In this document: positions 26,150 through 34,754 of the stretch, in pieces
Numbering within the stretch: position 1 is the stretch's first letter
How the letters are laid out: each line of letters starts with the position of its first letter
Assembly: GCF_937898475.1 (NCBI RefSeq)
Contig: NZ_CALEJS010000010.1
Coordinates: 297,044 to 361,043 of the forward strand
Source: an uncultured Chitinophaga sp.
GTDB taxonomy: Bacteria; Bacteroidota; Bacteroidia; Chitinophagales; Chitinophagaceae
DNA: 64,000 nt
Direction: 5' to 3'
Translations under genes and position numbers: made by a program
Notes under the pieces: generated by a model
Told to the model about the DNA's origin: nothing
The model's database searches: none
What the model saw: only the letters and a program-made list of their open reading frames with translations

Positions 26150-26620
26150 CTACACAATTTTGTGTGTGGCCTTGATCACAGACATAACGAACACGCTTTC
26201 CATGTGCCCGATATTATCCAGTTCGCCCAGCTTGTTTACATTGAATTCGTAATAAGCGTTCATATCCTTTACCTGCACTTTGAGCATAAAGTCGAATTGC
26301 CCGGAGATGTTCAGGCATTCTGTTACTTCAGAAAACCCGGTTACTTCGCGGATGAATTTACCGCCGGCTTTTTTACCATGTTCCTTCAGGGAGATGTAGC
26401 ACAGTACGGTGAGCCCCTTATTGATCTTGGCCGCGTCTACAATAGCCGCATACTGGCGGATCACTCCTGCCTGTTCCATTTTGCGGATGCGTTCATAAAC
26501 AGGGGTGGCGCTCAGGTTCATACGGGAGGCAATATCCCGTATGGTCATCTTGGCATCTTCCTGCAGCAGCTTGAGGATGCCCATGTCTTTTTCATCCAAT
26601 ACTATATCATTCAATTCCAT
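26150..26620 (-). CDS. Lrp/AsnC-family transcriptional regulator
   Basis: 156 residues. An N-terminal winged helix-turn-helix (about 8-60, DEKDMGILKLLQEDAKMTIR, then DIASRMNLSATPVYERIRKM) is followed by a RAM/AsnC ligand-binding domain (about 68-150, with VTECLNISGQFDFMLKVQVK). Such proteins sense amino acids and form dimers to octamers. The gene lies 21 bp upstream of the AraC gene on the same strand and 74 bp after the ligase stop. Its target is not visible in this window. No consensus -7 box is seen in its 5' gap. Confidence 0.92.
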   Translation of the reverse strand: MELNDIVLDEKDMGILKLLQEDAKMTIRDIASRMNLSATPVYERIRKMEQAGVIRQYAAIVDAAKINKGLTVLCYISLKEHGKKAGGKFIREVTGFSEVTECLNISGQFDFMLKVQVKDMNAYYEFNVNKLGELDNIGHMESVFVMSVIKATHKIV

Positions 26621-26694
26621 CAGAATATTGTGCTGGTTAAAGCTTAGATTACCTGTACAATATACTAAATATCCACAATGGTACAGTGTTCACA

Positions 26695-28290
26695 TTAGCC
26701 CTTGTATTCTTTAAGCAGCTGTTGGAGATCTTCGAGGGTATTGATCTCCGCGGGTGATTTATCCTTTCTCCAGCGGTGGATGCGGGGGAAACGCAGGGCA
26801 ACGCCTGATTTATGACGTTTGCTGGCGGCAATGCCTTCAAAGGCGATCTCGAACACCAGCTCCGGTTTTACGGTTCTTACGGGGCCAAATTTCTCCAGTG
26901 AGTTCCTTTTGACCCAATAGTCCACCTCGCCGATCTCTTTGTCTGTAAGGCCGGAATACGCTTTGGTGAAGGGCACCAGCTGATCGCCATCCTTTACGGC
27001 AAAAGTGTAATCGGTGTAAAGGTCGGCCCGGCGTCCGTGTCCTTTCTGGGCGTAGATCATCACGGCGTCGATAGTGAAGGGATCTATCTTCCACTTCCAC
27101 CAGTCGCCCCGTTTACGGCCTACCTGGTAGCTGGAATTGCTTCTCTTGAGCATCAGTCCTTCACTGCCCTGGTCACGGGCCTGCTGCCGCAGTTCCGTAA
27201 GCCGTTCCCAATGGTGGAAGGTAATGACGGGAGACAGTCGCAGGGCAGGATGGTTTACCTGTTCTACCAGTTGTTCCAGGAGCTGCCGTCTTTCCTGCAG
27301 GGGAGTATCGCGGATATCTTTGCCTTCCCATTCCAGCAGGTCGTAGGAGAGGAACACTACGGGCGCTTCCTGCAGTTGTTTACGGGTCACGTTTTTGCGG
27401 CCGATACGTGTTTGCAGGAACTGGAAGGGAAGCGGAAAATTATTGCTGTAGGTAAGTATTTCGCCGTCAATCACGGTGCCTTCGGGGAGTATATTCAGCA
27501 GTGGTGCATATTCGGGGAACTTCTCCGTGATCAGCTCTTCCCCGCGCGACCATACAAAGAGCTGATCGTTGCGTTTGATGAGTTGTCCGCGGATGCCATC
27601 CCATTTCCATTCTGCGATCCATTCTTCCGGTGCGCCCAGTGTATCCGGCGTGCCTTCCAGGGCATAGGCCAGGTAGAAAGGGTAGGGCTTGGAAGCATCG
27701 GCAGCGCTGTGGTTTTCGTGCAGTAATGCATCCAGACTGGTTTGCCGCGGGTCCCAGTTACCACTGATCATGTGAGAGAGTGTAGCAGGAGGGATATCAT
27801 AGGTTTGCGCCAGGGCATTCACCATCATCTGTTGTGATACGCCAATGCGGAAACCACCCGTGATCAGTTTATTAAACACAAAGCGTTCATTGGTATCCAG
27901 CTCCTGCCAGGCCTGCAGGATGAATTGCTGTTTTTGGGGTTCGGGGGCTTTTTCTATGGCGATGAGCTGCTCCAGCCAGTAGTGTAACGGGTGGGTGGAT
28001 AGCCGCTGGTCTGTTTCAGGTAGCAGTAAGGCGATGGTTTCTGCGAGGTCGCCTACGCTGTGATAACATTCTTCAAAGAGCCATTCCGGCAGGCTTGCGG
28101 CCTGTATACACCAGTTTTTTAGCTGGGTGCTGTTCACGGTTCGTTTGGGGCGTCTGCCGCTGAAGAGGGCCAGTACCCATGGTTTATCCCGGTCATCCGC
28201 GGTGGCGAAATAACGGCGTAAGGCATCCAGTTTTTCATTGGTTTTGGTGCTGTTGCTCAGGATGCGGACTAAATGGGTGAATGTTTTCAT
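26695..28290 (-). CDS. ATP-dependent DNA ligase of the ligase-associated repair module
   Basis: 531 residues from MKTFTHLVRILSNSTKTNEK. An ATG at 28347 overlaps the exonuclease stop as TGATG and would add 19 residues of poor quality, so either start is possible. Order: an N-terminal DNA-binding domain, the adenylation domain with motif I EWKWDGIRGQ (adenylated Lys), EILTYSNNFPLPF, SEGLMLKRSNSSYQVGRK, KRGDWWKWKIDPFTIDAVM, and a C-terminal OB fold. It seals nicks using ATP, and bacterial members of this group work in repair beside NAD+-dependent LigA. It follows the exonuclease gene. The helicase and PdeM parts lie 4.5 kb further on. Confidence 0.92.
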   Translation of the reverse strand: MKTFTHLVRILSNSTKTNEKLDALRRYFATADDRDKPWVLALFSGRRPKRTVNSTQLKNWCIQAASLPEWLFEECYHSVGDLAETIALLLPETDQRLSTHPLHYWLEQLIAIEKAPEPQKQQFILQAWQELDTNERFVFNKLITGGFRIGVSQQMMVNALAQTYDIPPATLSHMISGNWDPRQTSLDALLHENHSAADASKPYPFYLAYALEGTPDTLGAPEEWIAEWKWDGIRGQLIKRNDQLFVWSRGEELITEKFPEYAPLLNILPEGTVIDGEILTYSNNFPLPFQFLQTRIGRKNVTRKQLQEAPVVFLSYDLLEWEGKDIRDTPLQERRQLLEQLVEQVNHPALRLSPVITFHHWERLTELRQQARDQGSEGLMLKRSNSSYQVGRKRGDWWKWKIDPFTIDAVMIYAQKGHGRRADLYTDYTFAVKDGDQLVPFTKAYSGLTDKEIGEVDYWVKRNSLEKFGPVRTVKPELVFEIAFEGIAASKRHKSGVALRFPRIHRWRKDKSPAEINTLEDLQQLLKEYKG

Positions 28291-28346
28291 GTTGTTTGAT
28301 GGACAGGTTTTGTTGGACGGCGGATTGCGAGGCGACGAAAGCCACA

Positions 28347-29357
28347 TCACGCCTCAACACTGGTTCCTTCTTCCTCCTCTTCTGTTCCAAACTCGGTCTT
28401 TACTTCTGCGGCTGCTATACCGTTCTCCTGCAAATACCTTGCAAATGCGCTGCTGAAGCCGTGTGTGGTGAACACCTGTTCTGCGCCGGTGGCCTTTACG
28501 GCCTGCAGCAATCCTGTCCAGTCTGCATGATCCGATAAGGCAAAGCCCGCGTCGGCATTGCGGCGGCGCATATGGCCCCGTACCTGCATCCATCCGCTGC
28601 AGATGCCCAGCGCATAAGGGTTGAATTTGCGCATCCACACACTGCCCGCGGCGGAGGGAGGGGCAATGATCACACTGCCCTTGAGGTCTGCCTTTGGCGT
28701 GTCTGGTGTGATGCGAGTTGCCGGTGGTAATGCATGCCCGTTGGCCAGCAATACCTGGTGGGCAACATCGATGGCACCATGCACCATAAAGCGGTCTACA
28801 CTGTCCGCCAGGTTATACATCAGCCGTTGTGCTTTGCCCAGGCTGTAGGCCAGCAGTACGCTGCTTTTTCCTGCTTCCCGGTTTTCGCTGATCCAGTCCC
28901 TGATCTGGCTGAAGATAATGCCCTGCGGCTGCCAGTTATAGATAGGCAGTCCGAAGGTGCATTCAGTAATGAACACCTGGCAGGGCAGGGGCTCAAATTG
29001 CCCGGAGAGACCATCGTTCTCCAGCTTGTAATCGCCGCTCACTACCCATACTTCGCCGCCCTGCTGTATACGTACCTGTGCGCTGCCAATAATATGCCCC
29101 GCGGGATGCAGGGATACCCGCACACCGTTATAAGCGATCGTTTCCCCATACTGCACCCCTTGTACGCTGATATCGCCCAGCCGTAGTTTTAGTAGCGGAA
29201 CACTGTCCTGCTGACAGAGATAATGCTGATGCCCCCAGCGCGCATGATCTGAATGCGCATGCGTGATGACCGCACGTTGAACCGGCCGCCAGGGATCAAT
29301 GTAGAAGTCGCCCGCAGCACAGTAAATGCCCTTATCGGTAAATTGAAGCAGAGACAT
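28347..29357 (-). CDS. Ligase-associated DNA damage response exonuclease (MBL fold)
   Basis: 336 residues. It has a metallo-beta-lactamase/beta-CASP nuclease fold related to SNM1/Artemis. The metal site is ITHAHSDHARWG, then LHPAGHIIGSAQV and VVSGDYKLENDG. The later ALSDHADWTGLL and VFTTHG are beta-CASP motifs. A glutamate-rich tail (TEEEEEGTSVEA) closes the protein. Its stop overlaps an ATG of the ligase frame (TGATG at 28345-28349), so nuclease and ligase are one operon. The family is the established exonuclease of the ligase-associated set. Confidence 0.92.
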   Translation of the reverse strand: MSLLQFTDKGIYCAAGDFYIDPWRPVQRAVITHAHSDHARWGHQHYLCQQDSVPLLKLRLGDISVQGVQYGETIAYNGVRVSLHPAGHIIGSAQVRIQQGGEVWVVSGDYKLENDGLSGQFEPLPCQVFITECTFGLPIYNWQPQGIIFSQIRDWISENREAGKSSVLLAYSLGKAQRLMYNLADSVDRFMVHGAIDVAHQVLLANGHALPPATRITPDTPKADLKGSVIIAPPSAAGSVWMRKFNPYALGICSGWMQVRGHMRRRNADAGFALSDHADWTGLLQAVKATGAEQVFTTHGFSSAFARYLQENGIAAAEVKTEFGTEEEEEGTSVEA

Positions 29358-29363
29358 GGAAAA

Positions 29364-29495
29364 GCTGTTGGCTTTTAACTGTTGCCGGTTAGCCGTGGCT
29401 AAAAGCTAATAGTAGTCGTCAAAAAAAATGCCGGAAGAGGATGATTCCTCTTCCGGCAATATAGCTAAAAGCCAATAGCTAACAGCCAACAGCTA
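29364..29495. repeat. AGCTAA/GCCAAC word repeats flanking a terminator
   Basis: Two blocks, 29364-29412 and 29462-29495, consist of variants of GCTAAAAGCTAATAG and GCCAATAGCTAACAGCC, with inverted forms (GGCTTTTAACTG). They flank the terminator at 29421-29458. The same words occur at 16527-16587, pointing to a dispersed intergenic repeat family. Confidence 0.6.
29421..29458 (-). terminator. Terminator for the minus-strand lipoprotein gene
   Basis: A perfect 13-bp stem (29429-29441 with 29446-29458, core CCGGAAGAGGA) with a 4-base loop is followed on the minus strand by eight T (A on the plus strand, 29421-29428). It lies 34 bp after the lipoprotein stop. Confidence 0.92.
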
Positions 29496-30818
29496 GTTAT
29501 TCAGTCTCACATCTGCGCTGTCGCTTTTTTGTATGATGTAGATATTCTTGTTCTCGAAATAATCGGGCTGTGTATCATTCTCATTCAGGTAGACCGGCTG
29601 ATAGTTATAGCTGGTGAACACTTTCTTGGAAGGATCGTTTACAGCGGCATTAAAGTATACGCCTTTATCGTTCAGCAGTTTGATAAAGTAGTAGGTAGAT
29701 TCAAACCCTTTGAAGGCCATATCTGAAGGGCGTGCCCTGTATACGCGCTTGAAATAGTCGCTGATATAGCGGCTGTAAGCGTCCATTTTGTCGTTGAAGT
29801 AGGGAGTGGAGTAGTACAGCTGCAGGCCTTTCAGCTCCGGCTCTTTGAACTTCATTACATCCCAGGTGGGCATACCGAAGATATGCAGGGGATAGGTGGC
29901 GCTTTGTATGCTCAGCTTCTGCAGGATGGCTTTGGCGCCCGATTCGTCCAGCGCGGTAACAATGCAGATGTTGGGGCGGTCGGTCAGCAGGTTTTGAGAC
30001 AGTTCCATATCGGTTGTGCCTTCGTTCCATATCACTTCTTTGATACGTACCTTGCGGTTGCTCTGCAGCTTGTCGTATGCCGCCTTGATATCACTGGCTA
30101 TGCGGGCTTCAATATTGTTATTGCGGCGCAGCAGTACAATGTTCTTGGTGGCAAAGCCGGTCTGCACATAATTCTGTAATGCTTCGCAGTGTGTTTTCAG
30201 GGTGCTGTTGGTGATCAGCAGGAAGGGGTTGTTGCTGATGCCGCCGTCCTGCGGGTAGGTGGCAGATATCAGGTTCACTTCCTTGCTTTTTGCAAAATCT
30301 CCCAGTTCTCTCAGTTCCGGGTTGGATACAGATGCGATGATCAGGTCTACAGCATCCAGGTTGCGGTTACGGATCAGGTTGGGCACACTGTTCAGGCGGG
30401 ATTTGCTGTCGTACACAATTACGTTCAGGTTCAGGCCCTGCTGGCGTAAGGTGTCCAGCGCCAGTTGTGCGCCTTCGTAGAAGTCCAGGCCCGGCAGCAC
30501 GTAGCGTGGCATGGTACGTCCGGGGATCTCCATGGAGCTGGCAAATACGGAATCAAGGTATAAAGGAGCAAATAAAGCAATGTTGTAAGAGGATCTTTTT
30601 ACTTCCTTAGCAAATGCAGGCACATTGAAGGGCGCCGGTTTGGCTTCTGCTTTCTTTTCCTCTTCTTTCTTTTTTTCTTCGGTCTTCGGTTTGGTTGTTT
30701 CTGTTTTCGGTACGTTGGTGGTGGTGCCGGTACTGCCTTTAAACAGCGAACAGGCACTCAGGAACGTGGCCATTACGGAAACAGCTAATAGTTTTTTGTT
30801 GATGGTTTTTCGGCTCAT
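29493..30818 (-). CDS. Lipoprotein with ABC-type (LivJ-like) periplasmic-binding fold
   Basis: 441 residues. A lipoprotein signal ends in FLSAC (Cys 23). A Lys/Glu/Thr-rich linker of about 45 residues (TKPKTEEKKKEEEKKAEAKP) is followed by a type-1 periplasmic-binding domain. Its strands include YNIALFAPLYLDSVF, GLDFYEGAQLALDTLRQQ, VDLIIASVSNPE and a late ARPSDMAFKGFESTYYFIKL, as in branched-chain amino-acid receptors. No permease or ATPase is adjacent, so import is unlikely to be its job. The charged linker and solitary context suggest an envelope or sensing role (inference). guaA lies 77 bp upstream on the same strand. Confidence 0.82.
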   Translation of the reverse strand: MSRKTINKKLLAVSVMATFLSACSLFKGSTGTTTNVPKTETTKPKTEEKKKEEEKKAEAKPAPFNVPAFAKEVKRSSYNIALFAPLYLDSVFASSMEIPGRTMPRYVLPGLDFYEGAQLALDTLRQQGLNLNVIVYDSKSRLNSVPNLIRNRNLDAVDLIIASVSNPELRELGDFAKSKEVNLISATYPQDGGISNNPFLLITNSTLKTHCEALQNYVQTGFATKNIVLLRRNNNIEARIASDIKAAYDKLQSNRKVRIKEVIWNEGTTDMELSQNLLTDRPNICIVTALDESGAKAILQKLSIQSATYPLHIFGMPTWDVMKFKEPELKGLQLYYSTPYFNDKMDAYSRYISDYFKRVYRARPSDMAFKGFESTYYFIKLLNDKGVYFNAAVNDPSKKVFTSYNYQPVYLNENDTQPDYFENKNIYIIQKSDSADVRLNN

Positions 30819-30895
30819 AGCGTTCTTTGAATTACAAAAATCATTCCCGGATAAGCGTGGACGGTCATAAGTTAATTATTAACGGCTTACGACTG

Positions 30896-32434
30896 TTATT
30901 CCCATTCAATAGTTGCGGGTGGTTTGGAACTGATATCGTACACAACGCGGTTGATACCTTTTACCCTGTTGATGATGTCGTTAGACATTTTAGCCAGGAA
31001 GTCGTATGGCAAATGCGCCCAGTCTGCCGTCATCCCGTCTACGGAGGTAACGGCGCGGAGCGCTACCGTGAATTCATAGGTCCTTTCATCTCCCATTACC
31101 CCTACGCTTTGTACGGGCAGCAGGATGGTGCCTGCCTGCCATACTTTGTCATAGAGGCCTGCTTCACGCAGTCCTTCAATATAGATGGCATCTGCTTCCT
31201 GGAGCATGGCCACTTTCTCGGGCGTGATGGCGCCCAATATGCGGATGGCCAGTCCGGGTCCCGGGAAGGGGTGGCGTCCCAGGAACAGCTCACTGATCCC
31301 GATCTCGCGGCCTACCCGGCGAACTTCGTCTTTAAAGAGGAAACGTAAGGGCTCTACCAGCTGCATGTTCATTTTCTCCGGCAGGCCGCCCACATTATGG
31401 TGTGATTTGATGGTGACGGAAGGGCCGTTCACCGATACAGACTCGATCACGTCCGGGTAGATGGTGCCCTGTCCGAGGAAAGAAATATCGGTCAGTTCAG
31501 TGGCTTCCTGCTGGAATACCTCTATGAACAGGCGGCCAATGATCTTGCGTTTCTTTTCAGGATCGCTGACGCCGTTTAATTCGTTGTAGAACAATTGTTT
31601 GGCGTTCACCCCCTTCACATTAAGGCCCATGTGCTTGTAGGATTCCAGCACGGTCTCAAATTCATCCTTACGCAGCAGGCCGTTATCTACAAATATGCAG
31701 AACAGGTGCTGGCCAATGGCTTTGTGGATCAGTTCTGCGGCCACGGTAGAGTCTACCCCGCCGCTCAGGGCCATTACCACCCTTTTGTTGCCTACCTGTT
31801 CCCTGATACGGGCCACGGTCTCCTGTACAAAGGCCGCCGGGGTCCAGTCCTGCTTACATCCGCAGATGTGCACCAGGAAATTGCGCAGTATCAGCTTGCC
31901 CTCCAGGGAGTGTGTTACTTCCGGGTGGAACTGCAGTCCCAGGATGGGGCGTGCGGTGGTGGAATGGCTCTTGAAAGCTGCCACCGGTATATTTTCTGTA
32001 CGTGCGATGATCTCAAAACCCTCGGGCATGCGTACAATGGTATCAGAATGGCTCATCCATACCTGGCTTTTGGCAGATATGTCATATAATAAGGACTCTT
32101 CCCGGTTACTGTGCTCCATAAAAGCCCTGCCGTACTCGCGGATGTTGCTTTTGGCCACTTCCCCGCCAAAGTTCCTGGCCATCAGCTGGGCCCCGTAGCA
32201 GATGCCCAGTACAGGTACCTTATCGGCCATGGCGGCAATGTCAACGTTGGGGGCGTTGGCTTCATTCACAGAGAACGGGCTGCCGGAGAGGATAATACCT
32301 TTGATGGAAGGGTCCCAGGCGATGGGCTGTAAGCAAGGCTTGATCTCACAGTAAATATTCAGCTCCCTGATGCTTCGTGCAATTAGTTGCGTATATTGGG
32401 AGCCGAAATCGAGAATAAGAATCTTTTCAGTCAT
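30896..32434 (-). CDS. guaA: GMP synthase (glutamine-hydrolysing)
   Basis: 512 residues, standard length. It converts XMP to GMP with ATP and glutamine in the cytosol. The N-terminal class-I glutaminase has LGICYGAQLMA (nucleophile C79) and LQFHPEVTHS (His and Glu). The ATP-pyrophosphatase domain has ALSGGVDSTVAAELI. The C-terminal dimerisation domain ends PPATIEWE. The promoter TTG-N19-TATCTTTG lies at 32471-32442, and its -7 box is 7 bases from the ATG, leaving almost no leader. No guanine or PRPP riboswitch fits in that space. Confidence 0.97.
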   Translation of the reverse strand: MTEKILILDFGSQYTQLIARSIRELNIYCEIKPCLQPIAWDPSIKGIILSGSPFSVNEANAPNVDIAAMADKVPVLGICYGAQLMARNFGGEVAKSNIREYGRAFMEHSNREESLLYDISAKSQVWMSHSDTIVRMPEGFEIIARTENIPVAAFKSHSTTARPILGLQFHPEVTHSLEGKLILRNFLVHICGCKQDWTPAAFVQETVARIREQVGNKRVVMALSGGVDSTVAAELIHKAIGQHLFCIFVDNGLLRKDEFETVLESYKHMGLNVKGVNAKQLFYNELNGVSDPEKKRKIIGRLFIEVFQQEATELTDISFLGQGTIYPDVIESVSVNGPSVTIKSHHNVGGLPEKMNMQLVEPLRFLFKDEVRRVGREIGISELFLGRHPFPGPGLAIRILGAITPEKVAMLQEADAIYIEGLREAGLYDKVWQAGTILLPVQSVGVMGDERTYEFTVALRAVTSVDGMTADWAHLPYDFLAKMSNDIINRVKGINRVVYDISSKPPATIEWE

Positions 32435-32441
32435 GGTGGTG

Positions 32442-32471
32442 CAAAGATAAAGGCCAATTTCTAATGAACAA
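32442..32471 (-). promoter_or_regulatory. guaA promoter
   Basis: Minus strand: TTG (32471-32469), 19 bp, TATCTTTG (32449-32442). This is a full match to the Bacteroidota consensus. Seven bases separate the -7 box from the ATG at 32434. Confidence 0.75.
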
Positions 32472-32563
32472 TTAGGAAAATTCGATCATAGTATTGCAGA
32501 CCACCGGTACAAGGGGCATTTTACAATCAAAATCTTTTACCTTCATTATTAAATATTCCTCAC

Positions 32564-33292
32564 ATGAAAACAATCTGCCTGCTAGCATCCCTGATCACTA
32601 TTTCTGCTATTTCCCTTACCAGCTGTAATGTTACCGGCCAGAACCGCGTAAAAGGCAGCGGGAATGTAACAAAAGAAGAGCGCAGCGTTGACGCGTTCAG
32701 CGAGTTGTCTGTAAGGGGTAGTATGGATGTATACTTAACCCAGGGACCATCCAAGGCCGCCGTTATTGAGGCGGAAGACAATCTTATCCCGTATATTGAA
32801 TTTGATCGCGATGGTGATAAGCTGATCATACGTGAAAGAAGGAACACCAACATCAGGGCCACCCGTGCCATTAAGATCTATCTTACCACGCCCGAACTGG
32901 AGAGCATCGGACTGGCCGGATCCGGTAACATTAAGCTGGAAAACAAATTCTCCAACAATACCCACATGAAACTGAATGTTTCCGGCAGTGGTAATCTGAG
33001 CGGCGCCATTAACTCACCTGAGGTAGACGCCAATATTGCCGGTTCAGGAAATATCACGGTAGAAGGCGAGAGCCGCGATCTGGAAGTTGATATTGCAGGC
33101 AGCGGCAATTTCAGAGGACAGCAGCTGCTTTCCGAAAAAGCCGAAGTAACCATCGCCGGTAGCGGTGATGCCAGTGTACACGCCAGCGTAAACCTTGAGG
33201 CCAAAATAGCCGGCAGCGGTGATGTGCACTACAAGGGCAGTCCCCAGGTAAACTCCAAGATAGCGGGTTCCGGTTCCGTGAAAAAAGACTAA
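32564..33292 (+). CDS. Head-GIN/DUF2807 repeat lipoprotein
   Basis: 242 residues. A lipoprotein signal ends in LTSC (Cys 21). The rest is a DUF2807 auto-transporter-adhesin-like domain, predicted to form a right-handed parallel beta-helix. At least eight turns are marked by GSG followed by N, D or S: KGSGNV, AGSGNI, SGSGNL, AGSGNI, AGSGNF, AGSGDA, AGSGDV and AGSGSV. Spacing is mostly about 19-21 residues. The function of the family is unknown, though many Bacteroidota encode several. It diverges from guaA across 129 bp, and I see no consensus -7 box for it there. Confidence 0.87.
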   Translation: MKTICLLASLITISAISLTSCNVTGQNRVKGSGNVTKEERSVDAFSELSVRGSMDVYLTQGPSKAAVIEAEDNLIPYIEFDRDGDKLIIRERRNTNIRATRAIKIYLTTPELESIGLAGSGNIKLENKFSNNTHMKLNVSGSGNLSGAINSPEVDANIAGSGNITVEGESRDLEVDIAGSGNFRGQQLLSEKAEVTIAGSGDASVHASVNLEAKIAGSGDVHYKGSPQVNSKIAGSGSVKKD

Positions 33293-33719
33293 CGCTAACA
33301 GCCTGGAACAAACGAATGGTGTTAACTCATTGTTTCTTAAGTTTTATTTAACATTTCGTTTATCATATTTTGCTGACTTTAGCGCTTTAATTATTGCAAA
33401 CGCTTTAATTAAGCTTCAACTTTTTAAAGTCCTTTAGCCTGGGTACTGTTGTAAACGATCACGTGTTACTTCAGTACTCGGCTGAGGCACAAGAGAGTCC
33501 ATGGCCGATGGTCCATGGTCCATAGTAAATGCCCCGGGATAATAATCCACCAATCTTTCTTCTACCCCCTCATCCCATTACGTTACTTCAGGTTACTTTA
33601 AGCATATCATTTCCGTTTCCGGCCATACCATGGACTATAGACTATCGGCCATGGACTAACATATATCTAAAAATAATTTGTATGTTTACAGTTCCGATTG
33701 TTGAGCTCCGGTTTCTTGT
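33293..33719. other. 427-bp non-coding region before darA
   Basis: No credible gene. It holds an 11-bp direct repeat CGCTTTAATTA at 33383-33393 and 33401-33411 (18-bp period), and a 162-bp element bounded by roughly 31-bp inverted repeats (33496-33657). A short A/T-rich stretch with AATAATTTG (about 33672-33680) precedes darA and could hold its promoter, but no TAnnTTTG match is seen. Confidence 0.7.
33496..33657. repeat. Inverted-repeat element built of GTCCATGG words
   Basis: The left arm (33496-33526) and the reverse complement of the right arm (33627-33657) share AGTCCATGGCCGAT and then differ at only a few positions. Each arm is itself made of repeats of GTCCATGG/GTCYATAG. The 100-bp centre has no open frame. 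The size and ends resemble a non-autonomous element or a stem-loop repeat. Confidence 0.65.
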
Positions 33720-34637
33720 ATGACTAGACAAAAGATCCTGGTAATTTACTATTCCCAGACAGGGCAGTTAAAACGGATTGCAGATGTGATAACAGGGCCC
33801 TTGCAGCAGCAGGCAAATATTGTGTACGAAGAGATCATCCCTGTACAGCCTTTCCCCTTTCCCTGGAATAAGCAGGAATTTTTTGATACCATGCCTGAAA
33901 CGGTGCTGGGCAGGCCTCGCGGTATCCAGCCCCTTAAAGTGGATCCGGATACGCCGTTCGACCTGGTGATACTGGCCTTCCAGCCCTGGTTCCTGTCTCC
34001 CTCACAGCCCGTTGCCGCTTTTCTGCAAAGCCAGGAAGCCGCCCGCCTGCTGAAAGGCCGGAACGTAATCACGCTCATAGGCGCACGTAACATGTGGCTC
34101 AACGCACTGGAAACCGTAAAGAAATACCTGTACCAACTGGGCGCCTGCCTGGTAGGAAACATTGCACTGGTAGATACCGCTCCCAATCTTGTGTCAGTGA
34201 TCACTATTGTACGCTGGCAGTTCAAAGGAAAGAAGGAAGCCACCAGGTTCTTGCCGCCGGCCGGCGTACAGGAAAAAGATATACAGGCCGCAGCCCGCTT
34301 TGCAGTACCCATCAGGGAAGCATTGCAGCGCGGCAACTATCAGCAGGTGCACCAACAGCTGTTAGCACTGGATGCCGTTACACTGAAGCCTAACCTGGTG
34401 CTGCTGGAGAACAGGGGCATGAAAGCCTTCCGCTTCTGGTCAGCATATATCAGCGCTAAAGGAGGCCCCGGCGCCCCGGAACGTCAGCCTCGATTGTTCA
34501 TGTACCGTACCCTTCTGCTGCTGGGGATTATCGCACTATCCCCCCTTACCGCGATCAGCTCCATGATCACATTAAGGCTGAAGCGGAATAAACTGCAGGA
34601 GGAAGTGGCATACTTTAAAGGTGTAAGCCTGCGTTGA
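33720..34637 (+). CDS. darA: Dialkylresorcinol biosynthesis protein DarA (flavodoxin-like)
   Basis: 305 residues. The N-terminus is a flavodoxin fold with the FMN-phosphate loop VIYYSQTGQLKRIADV. VILAFQPWFLSPSQP and ITLIGARNMWLNALETVKKY follow. A hydrophobic C-terminal segment (about 262-285, LLLLGIIALSPLTAISSMIT) may anchor it to the membrane. In characterised systems DarB makes a cyclohexanedione from two acyl chains and DarA aromatises it to a dialkylresorcinol. The flavin fold fits that oxidation. It is the first gene of a co-directional set reaching 41999 and lies 117 bp before darB. The symbol rests on family recognition and on the pairing with a DarB-type KASIII. Confidence 0.85.
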   Translation: MTRQKILVIYYSQTGQLKRIADVITGPLQQQANIVYEEIIPVQPFPFPWNKQEFFDTMPETVLGRPRGIQPLKVDPDTPFDLVILAFQPWFLSPSQPVAAFLQSQEAARLLKGRNVITLIGARNMWLNALETVKKYLYQLGACLVGNIALVDTAPNLVSVITIVRWQFKGKKEATRFLPPAGVQEKDIQAAARFAVPIREALQRGNYQQVHQQLLALDAVTLKPNLVLLENRGMKAFRFWSAYISAKGGPGAPERQPRLFMYRTLLLLGIIALSPLTAISSMITLRLKRNKLQEEVAYFKGVSLR

Positions 34638-34754
34638 GAGGGAGGGTATCCTTTAATAATTATATATTTACGCGCTGGACCTGGCATGGTCGAGGGACAT
34701 GATCATGCCGAGCGCTGGGTCGCGCCACAACATAAAGTGTATTATTGATTACAG

